The notes below the pieces were generated by a model. That model was not told the origin of the DNA, made no database searches, and worked only from the letters and a program-made list of their open reading frames with translations. A stretch of DNA of 64,000 bases from Cunninghamia lanceolata (taxonomy: Eukaryota; Streptophyta; Pinopsida; Cupressales; Cupressaceae). This document shows, one piece after another, positions 55,991-64,000 of the stretch; position 1 is the first letter of the stretch; the number at the start of each line of letters is the position of its first letter. Where the stretch lies: positions 434,001 to 498,000 of the forward strand of contig BSBN01000850.1 of the NCBI GenBank assembly GCA_027924645.1, given 5' to 3'. The translations under genes were made by a program, and so were the position numbers.

Positions 55991-58900
55991 CGGATCTAAT
56001 CATGAGTTTTTTGTAGATTTTGTTGTCAAAATTTTGTCTTTTCTCTAACCCTAGGTTGTCAAAATTTGTGAGTTTTGGGGGTGAGTTATTGTAGGTTGTG
56101 TCTTGGGTGAAAACTGACCCCACCATCATGATCAGGATGTTGTTTCTGAGTTTTTTGACTGTAAACTTGATAGGTTTCAGTGATTGAAATTTTTTGAAAA
56201 AAATTGAAATTTTTTTAGGGCTTGCAAATCCGTACCGTACAAAATCTACAGTCTACAAACCCCCTATTGGTTGCTGATCCTGGTCTATGTTTGTTTATGC
56301 AGGCATGATTTTTGGTTTGAAATACAAGGTTCTTGTTTGTTCCAGTGGTCATTTTATGGGTTGCAGGTGATTTGTGGTAACAGAGAAACCCTAGGTCCCT
56401 GGTGGTGCTACCTATGACACACCCATCTATCGCCACTTGTCTGTTGTCACCACCTGAAGCTTCACAATTGCCGCCATCGAGGTCCCTTCCTCTGCTCATA
56501 TCCCCTTATTCTTCTACCCACTAAAACTCTCTGCTGCAGCTTAAAGTCTTTGTCGCCATTGCTCTGAAGCTTATTTCCACCGCCAACCTAACCCTAGCCT
56601 TCCTGTCGCTATGGATTTAGTTCTGTTGCCATCATCAAAATCTTCATCAACCACCTTTGAATTTCCTTCGCCACAATCTTTGGTGACCCTGTCGTTGATA
56701 TGTTGCTCACTTACCATCGACCTTTGTCTACCTCCTCTGTCGCCTGTGACAGACCAGCCACTGACTCCATCCACCGCCACTGCCACTTTCCATAGGCCAA
56801 GTTGCCTCCCTTTCCTCACAGTCACCACATCTCAGGTGGCGCGGTCCTCTGTCAACACTAGTCATCGCAACCCCTTGAGGTTTAGTCACTGACAATTGCA
56901 GACTGTGGCCACCTGCAATGTGGGAATAAACCCTAACCTAAACATTTAGGTTTCATAAAAAGAGTTTAGGGTTTTTAATATTTAGCTTTAATCTTTAGTG
57001 TTTAACATTTGAAACATAAAACTTTAAACCGCCGGTTTAAGTTTTTTGTTTTTATTCTTTTTTTTCATTGATTCAGCTCCTAGTCATATTAGTGACTAGG
57101 GGCCTAACATAGCCTTAGCCACCCAATTTAACCGCTGGTGACCTTAACTGTTCATGTGATCACCGTAGAGCAAACTGCTAGCGGTTTATTTGCCATCAAA
57201 CTTGACCTTATTCCTCCTAGAGGGATTTTTTTCTCTTTTTATCATAACTTGGACAAAACAGGTCAAAATCGCACAAAATTAGACTCGTTGGAAAGATGGA
57301 AGAGAGAACTTCGCAACGGTGTAACTTTTATCAGGTGACTATACTATTTTGACCTTTTTTTCGTAGTCAAAGTCAAACATGCACATAAACTTCAAATGCT
57401 CATATCTTTTGCAATTTTGATCCTTTTTCAGCGATTTTTTTTTTGAAATTGCGTAGAATTTCCAGAAGAATCTATTTATGCAACTTATTTTTCTATATCA
57501 GTTCATTTTTATCAGATTCTCAATTTTTGCGTAACGGTCTTCTTGGCTAGTCTACTTGCTTCTTTCTCAATTTTGTGGCTTGCAGGTGACCTCAAGGAGC
57601 TGGAGCAACGTTCATATCAGCATCTACATCAGCTTGGAATGGAAAAATAATCAGGTGTATCCATTTCATCATTCATCTCTTTCATTTGATCAATCAATCT
57701 TGTTTGCATCACACATTTCAATTTGGGCTTAAAACGAATATTGCTTTAGCAATCACATCGAAAAAAATTGGGCTTAAAACAAACCAGTGTCTTCTATCAC
57801 ATTTAGATTTTGGATTTAAAAAGAACAAGTGCTTGAAGTGTCTTCCTCACATTTTGATTTCTAAGGGCAATTTACAAGTGCGAGTGTGAATCAAGTGTGC
57901 ATGTATATGCTCTCTCCTCGCACCGCAAGGTGATCTTGGAGATCAAAAACACCTCACTTGGTTTGCTTTTGTTTACCCTTCTTAGGAGGCCTACTTAGAG
58001 ACACACCACTCCAAGGGACAACCTCATTCAAGGATGAATCGAAAGACACCCTCATTGGGAGTTGGAATCTTGTCACTCTTGGCTAATCCCCAAAGAACTT
58101 TATACCTTTGGGAAGTGAAGGTGAAGGGTGGGTTACCCCTTTCTCCCGGCTGTGTGGCAGGATTTCACTTACAATTCCTAGTCAACCTTGTGTAAACATA
58201 GCCCAAAATCTAATTGGCCATACCCTATTTCAAACTAGACATTAGGACTTGTTGATGTGTCTTCCACGCATGATTGTTTAATCACCATTACATTCATTCA
58301 AAGTCAAATTCAAAATTGCTTGTGTCTTGCGTGGGTGATTCATGATTGTACATGTGTGATCATTTGATTGAACATTGTTAAATCAAGCTAAACATCAAAC
58401 ACATAAAGACAAGTCATTCTACACATTCTTCCAACACATTCAAATCCAATCACATTCATCCTAATCACCCTTCCTAGCCACTTCATTCTCCTAATCATAT
58501 CCAAGTCACCATAAGTTAAACCCTAATCATCCTAATCATCCCTAATCCTTCCATATCAAATCCTAATCATATCCAAGTCATCATCCCAACAAATCAACAT
58601 CATCCTAATCATCCAATCAACATCATTCTAATAATTACACATCATCCAATCATTCCAAGCCAAATCACATCCCAACTACTTTCATCCCAATCCAAATCCA
58701 AATCAACCCAATCAAAAATCAAGACCTTAGTTGATCATAATCAACCGTTATCCAAACTTGCTTGAGATCATTAGTCTATCTTAATTAAGTCAACCAATCA
58801 AATCAATCCAATCAACCCTCTATTACTTAAGTGTCATTAGTCTACCTTAAGTATACAGAATAAATCCAATCAACCCTCTATTACTTAAGTGTCATTAGTC

Positions 58901-59362
58901 TACCTTAAGTATAGAGAATCAATCCAATCAACCCTCTTACTTGAGATCATTAGTCTATCTCAAGCATAGAGAGCCATCCATCAAAATAACAAAACAAATC
59001 AAATCATCCTAACGTCTTGAAATTTGATCCTAATCACTCCACATCATCACATACATTTCTCATTTCAACCACTTTCATCCCAATCCATTCATCCTAATCA
59101 CCTTAATCCAAGTCATCCCACCTTGTTATCCTACATCACCCTTACCATTATCCTAAATCATCCTAGTCACCTACCCTAATAATTCCACCATCATTCATTC
59201 TAATTCCTTCAAGTCATCCAATCTCATCATCCTAGTCATCGTCAACATCCTAATCATCATTACCATAGTCCTCATCATCCAAATAAACCCCTAATCAATT
59301 CTAACCATTACACATCATCAAATCTTCATCCAATCAATTCTCCACATCTATTAGTTGTAAAC
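55991..59362 (+). other. Long leader of the element, no gene recognised
   Basis: No supportable protein; the short frames at 56611-56892 and on the opposite strand read like proline- or glycine-rich non-coding sequence. It contains nested palindromes (56928-57041), a 57-bp hairpin repeat array (58756-58975) and a G-depleted CCTAATCATCC-rich tract (58440-59340). Confidence 0.5.
58756..58975 (+). repeat. Tandem repeat (~57 bp) with a conserved stem
   Basis: Units built on CATTAGTCTA occur near 58761, 58824, 58882 and 58938, separated by AATCCAATCAACCCTC. In each of the last three, the core is flanked by complementary arms (TACTTAAG/CTTAAGTA twice, then CTTGAGAT/ATCTCAAG). Confidence 0.8.
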
Positions 59363-61876
59363 ATGGACATGGCATTTCTAAACAACACCTATGAGAATGA
59401 TCCTTATGGCACCAAATGAATGCTTAACCAACTTAGGCAACTTAGTTGGTTATATAGAAAGGAAGAAGATCCCGTGTCACCACAACATCAAGTCCTAGGC
59501 CAATATCAACGATCCCACATTCCATCACAAGCCCAACAAGCACATAATCCAAACACTAATGCCGCCACATCCATACCACAAATCACCCTCACTATTCTTA
59601 GCAACACCCCAAATGCAAGTACTTCCATAAGTCTACCATCTAACGATCCTAACTCCATTGACATCATATCCCAATTGCTTTCTCAACAAACTTCCAACAT
59701 CAACCAATGTCCACAATAATCCACCTCACCCAACCTTTCACCTAAAAATCCTATCATGCCACCTCATCACCAAACCTATCCACATGGAAATCAAATGTCC
59801 TTACAAGAACAACAAGCAAGTCCAAATGGCCCTATGTACATAAATCAAGAAAGTCCAAGTCATCTTATGCAAGATCTAAAATCCTTTGACAAGGGACAAA
59901 CCAACCTAGCAAGTGCCTCCTCTGAGTCACCTTCACCATCCAATCATATGCCAACACATGAGCCAACTAGTCCCATCCCAACACCTTTATCAATCCCTTC
60001 ATCCCCTTCATCCCCTTCATCCCCATGTTCCACTAATGCTTCATTAAAAGATTCCATGGAGATACTTTTAGAGAAATTGGTCCAAGAAAATTTGATTGAG
60101 TTATACCCGTTCAAAGCATATTCTCCATTTATGATTAAACCTAGAATGTATAATGAAAACCATTATTGTGCATACCATAGGTATAGGGGCCATACCATAT
60201 CCACTTGTGTCCGATTTCAAAGATTGGTCAAGAACCTAGAAGATTGTGGTAAGATTGTCTTGGATAAGACCAATCCCTCTATTTCCATTATCTTTCCATC
60301 TAGCCCAAATCCTAATCCCATTATCCATCCAACAAATCCCAATCCTAAGCCTTCAACTTCCACTATTATCATCCATCCACTATATTGCACATTCACCCAT
60401 ACCCTTGCAAAGGATGTGATCCATTGGCTACTAGTAAGGAATAAAACATTGCCATGTCATCAAACATCTATTCTTGAGCCTCCCCATGAGTCCTTAAACA
60501 CTTTGTCTAGTCTTTTAACCCCATCATGTGATCTACAAGCTATCAAACTTATTAAAGAGCCTTCCACTTCCATTCAAGCAAGTCAAGAGGTATGTCAAGA
60601 GTTTAATCCTAATCATGTGAAAACATTAAGCCCTAGTCCTAATCAAGAACAAATCACTTCCATTTACCCTATCCACAACATGTACCTTCTGTATGATCGA
60701 GATGATACCTATGAAGAACCTATCCATGACTAACTTGATCCTAGTCATACCCCCACAACTATTCATGAACAAGACACCCAAGACCTACATGCTCCATCTA
60801 ATGGAAGTCTTGTTGACTTACTTGACCATTCACCCTATTTCATGGCCTTCATTCAAAGCAAAGAGACCTCTCCACCTAGCCACGATCCCACAATATCCAC
60901 TTGTCATGATGAGACGTGTGCCTCCAAATCCAACATAGAAGATCAAACAAATAACTTGGATCTAAAAGAACATGATCAAGATCCTAATCATCCTTCCACA
61001 TCCACCATTGATCCCATTTCACATCCACCATATCCTACTAGTCTATCCACATTCATTCATGAGTGTTCCTCCTTAGAACACCAACAACCATTATCCACTT
61101 TACCTTCTCCATCCAATAATCAACTCAAGTCTAGTGTCCAAACTACACCTAGTCCTATAGTCAATCGCATGCTCCAAAACGTGAACTACCAAGGCAAAGG
61201 TTTAGGCCTACATGAACAAGGCAGTTTAGAGCCAATCCATGTCAAGGTCCCTCCTCGGTCATTTGGTATTGGATACACACCCCAAGGTCAACTATCTAAC
61301 GATGTTGGTACTTCCTCTACACTTCCTAAATCCACTTCCTTCCATCACAAATCCCATTATATTCCTAAAACATACATTGCCATTCCACCTCCCTCATCCT
61401 ACAAATGTCAAAAGCATGTGACCATTCACCTTCCACCATCCACTTTACCTCCACTTCTTCCAACTCCTAATTTCCCTCCATCCACTTTGCCACCATTGCT
61501 TCCAACACCTAACATACCTACCATACATAAATTCCCTCACATTTCTAATCATGACCAACAAATGCACGCATTGTGTAAACATAAAACTTCCACTCATTCC
61601 ATCTGCCACATGAGATTCAAAAACAAACATTTGGATGCCTCCTTACATAAAGCCAAAAGTCCTAAGGGTCCTAATACCTTAGGAAATCAATCCAAAAATT
61701 CAAAGCAAGGTACATTCAAAAATCCATCCAAACCCATACCTCCAAAAGCAAAATGGTATGGGTCCCTAAACAAAAATCAATCAAGTCAAATGAGGCATCC
61801 ACCTCTCAAAAATCCCAACCATCCCCCTCCATTCAAAAATGTCATTCCATTCAAACATTTCAAACATCCCACATGA
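59363..61876 (+). pseudogene. Gag-like protein with CHHC zinc knuckle and G-patch, three in-frame stops
   Basis: A single frame of 838 codons from ATG 59363, interrupted only by TGA 59417, TAA 59717 and TAA 60731, with no frameshift. It is rich in Pro, Ser, Thr, Asn and His. At 60167-60208 lies CAYHRYRGHTISTC, a CX2HX4HX4C variant of the retroelement zinc knuckle, preceded by a region (LLEKLVQENLIELYPFKAYS) similar to the C-terminal part of plant gypsy gag. A G-patch core (YQGKGLGLHEQGSLEPI) is at 61182-61232. Capsid-like sequence before the knuckle is not evident. A protein that packages element RNA is the likely ancestral role. The stops may be recent decay; suppression is possible but unsupported. 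Confidence 0.65.
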
Positions 61877-62640
61877 AAAGCAAAAATTAGAAAAATACTA
61901 AGACCTTGTGGGTTCCAAAAGCCCTAAATCATCCATCTCCTAAGCAAACATCGCCATTGCTTCCTAAACCTCCATCCACTAAAAAGCTTCCATGTTTATC
62001 ACGATGTGTGCAACTGTTGGTCATGATTCCTTTTCACACCTCCATCACTCCATCATTCACTCATTATCCTACATTCCTCCCCCATCACCTTCCTATGGTC
62101 CATGTTTTTGCATAAGTCCATTATAATCCACATCATAATCCACTATCTACCTTATCCATCTCACTTTCATGCAATCACCCTACCAGCATCTTGAGCATAA
62201 TGACTTGACATGGTCCATTTGTGATGACATCCTTCTCTATGGGACTATAACATTACATGGAACTAGACACTTGAGTCCCACCCATCCATATCCCCCCTTT
62301 TCCCATTCAAAAGTCAAAAAATTAAAAAAAAAAGTAAAAAAAAAAGTCAATTTAAAAAAAAAAGTAAAGAGAAATCCCTTCGTCCAATGGTGAAAACCTG
62401 GTAAACAGGCGCCTTGGATAAGTACCATGATGAAAACCTGGTAAATAGGCGTCATGTGTAGGTTGATCTTCTATGTCACTTACACTTGGGGGCACCTTGT
62501 CTCATCCTTTTCCAAACTATCATACCATTTTCATACCAATTGCATACACATTCCTATCATATCAAATCCATTCATCCTCCCTTCCTCTTTTGATCTTGAC
62601 AAAGATTGGGGGCAATTGTTGACAAGTGTTTTGGATATCT
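61877..62640 (+). other. 3' non-coding part of the element
   Basis: It contains A-rich tandem words (AAAAAAAAAGTCAA-like, 62311-62369) and a two-copy repeat of GATGAAAACCTGGTAAA..GGCG (62387-62462). It also has the G-rich tracts CTTGGGGGCA (62485) and ATTGGGGGCAATTG (62605), either of which could be a polypurine tract. No LTR start matching 55147 follows. Confidence 0.45.
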
Positions 62641-63480
62641 CTTGACATACCCCTCATCCTTTCAAAATAATCCTATCATTATCCTCTTATCATTACCCAT
62701 TTATCCATCTTATCCAATCAATCCTATCATCCCATTGTCCTAAGTATTGTCATGAAAAAGCCTAAGTTTACTATCTAGAATGGGGCATGTTATTCCTATG
62801 CGACGTAGCCTTTGGAGATCACATCCTTATGCATACATCCATTGTGAGTTTTTCATCCTATCCACTATCGCACATCTCTTTATTCCATCCATTTATCATG
62901 ATCTTCTAATCCATCCACTATCGTCCATCATTTTGTCCAATCCTATTCATTCCCTTGCACCTAGACTTGGTTTCCCTTGTCATTGGTATCAAGCAAAAAG
63001 GCTACCCAAATTGTCATCCAATGTCATCCCAAAACATTTCAAAATCCAAAAAAATCTAAATATTCCCAAAAACACAAAAAAAATAAAAATATCCCAAAAA
63101 TCCAAGAAATCACAACATTTCAAAAAACACAAAAAAACCAGAATATTCCTAAAAATCCATCAAAATCCAAGCAATAAAACCATTCCACATCAAATCATCA
63201 AAATCACATTCTTCCATTCAAATTAATCCCAATCAATCAATCCTTCACATCAAATCTCATCAAAACAAATCCAATCAAACCTATCAAATCAAAGCAAATC
63301 AATCTCAATCAATCCATAACTCGATCAATCTATCCACCATCATCATCAGACACAAATTAGAACTACATCTCATCTTTATCGTTATGTGAGGCCTACCTTT
63401 TTCATTCCCATTCATTTGACTATTTACCTTACTGTTGCTGATACATTTAGACTTGTGGGATTGTTGATCCCGAAATTCCC
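62641..63480. other. No gene recognised, G-poor
   Basis: Continuing C/A/T-rich plus strand with many AATCAATCC and AAATCCA words. The frame at 62780-63226 is lysine/asparagine-rich low complexity and is not supported as a gene. Confidence 0.4.
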
Positions 63481-63484
63481 AAAC

Positions 63485-63695
63485 TATTAGACTTTATGAG
63501 ATTAAGAGAAAACAAATTAGGTGATGTTAGATAGATGTTTTATATTATGAGAAAATAAATTGGGTGATGTTAGATAAATGCTTTATATGATGATGTTAAA
63601 GGAAAACTAATTGGGTGATGTTAGATAGAAATTGGTTTATATTATGATGTTAAAGGAAAACTAATTGGGTGATGTTAGATAGAAATTGGTTTTGT
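63485..63695 (+). repeat. Four-copy tandem repeat
   Basis: Units of about 45-54 bp, each containing AATTGGGTGATGTTAGATA (AATTAGGTGATG in the first). The last two are identical over most of their length. Confidence 0.85.
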
Positions 63696-64000
63696 AATTT
63701 AATCTTGGGAATGGATGTTTGAAATGTAGAAATTAGGGTCTAGATTGTAATGTGATTTCCTTAATGCTTAAGTGAATTTGTGATATTTTATTGGAGTGTA
63801 TGTTCTTAATTTGCCTCGGCTATTATTTATATATGTGGAAATTAACTTTGCAATTGAGTGCGCAGGTATTTCTAACAAACCACAGATACTGGAGATCATC
63901 CCACACTCGATGTTGTAATTCCTTGTGAAACTGATCTAGTTCCATGAGGAACTAAGATCAACTCTGTGTATGATAAAATGTTGTAATGTTAATTTGCATG
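63696..64000. other. No gene recognised
   Basis: AT-rich sequence to the end of the window. Confidence 0.4.

Larger units (their letters stand above)
55147..64000 (+). mobile_element. TGTAGACAC-family LTR retroelement, 5' part, runs off the window
   Basis: The 5' LTR is followed by a primer-binding site, a ~3.4 kb leader and one long gag-like frame with a zinc-knuckle variant and a G-patch, then a non-coding G-poor tail. No RT, RNase H or integrase is found up to 64000, and no second LTR. It is either non-autonomous or has lost pol. It is inserted in the integrase of the copia element. Confidence 0.75.

Noticed and set aside
56215..56892. Gly/Arg-rich and Pro/Ser-rich frames on both strands
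   Set aside because: They lie in the retroelement leader, overlap each other, and match no domain; composition alone explains them.
58440..59340. Possible CRISPR-like or satellite array of CCTAATCATCC words
   Set aside because: Irregular spacing and no constant repeat-spacer structure; it is low-complexity sequence in a plant retroelement leader.
62780..63226. 148-codon plus-strand frame
   Set aside because: Low-complexity Lys/Asn/Ile text in a G-poor tract where stops are rare by composition; no domain and no homologous frame nearby.

Overview
This window looks like nuclear DNA of a seed plant with a large, repeat-filled genome, most likely a gymnosperm (conifer-like). The inference rests on two intronless PLS-class PPR-DYW genes of a type common in land plants, AT-rich spacers, and dense, old, nested LTR and LINE retroelements. 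The species cannot be named from the sequence alone. I see no operon, tRNA, rRNA or CRISPR. Two host genes look intact; nearly everything else is retroelement debris.

Layout. 1-586: no gene. 587-8206: an LTR element without recognisable pol; both LTRs, a primer-binding site and a polypurine tract are visible, and a G-patch ORF and a second LTR start lie inside it. 8207-14805: gene-poor, with two oppositely oriented LTRs of a TGTAGACAC family (from 10151 on +, 11659-13751 on -). 14806-17031: PPR-DYW gene 1. 17032-18740: its 3' flank, matching the flank of gene 2 but carrying an extra ~565 bp. 18950-21100: short tandem repeats and an LTR-like start. 21110-25290: a broken L1-type LINE reverse transcriptase split by a ~1.3 kb insertion. 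26204-28969: PPR-DYW gene 2, a tandem paralogue of gene 1. 30998-32752: a 1.7 kb retroposon encoding only a DUF4283/CCHC (LINE ORF1-like) protein, bounded by a perfect 18-bp target-site duplication. 32753-38250: gene-poor AT-rich DNA with diverged repeats.

38252-45032 (minus strand): a decayed Ty3/gypsy element with gag, protease, an RNase H-like domain placed before the reverse transcriptase, RT with YLDD, a Ty3-type RNase H and integrase. 45033-45931: a probable solo LTR of the TGTAGACAC family. 46140-51590 (minus): an integrase C-terminal fragment, a hairpin-forming minisatellite, and a long decayed ORF. 52440-55146 (plus): the 5' half of a Ty1/copia element, cut inside its integrase by the element starting at 55147. 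55147-64000 (plus): 5' LTR, primer-binding site, long leader, and a gag-like frame with an unusual zinc knuckle and a G-patch; no pol is visible and the element runs off the window.

Function. The two PPR-DYW proteins should act in mitochondria or chloroplasts as site-specific C-to-U RNA editors. They differ by an exact whole number of PPR motifs, so the pair shows array growth or loss after duplication. The rest is a record of successive retroelement insertions. The least familiar items are the double-RNase H gypsy element, the ORF1-only LINE, the hairpin minisatellite downstream of integrase, and the strongly G-depleted sense strand of the last element.
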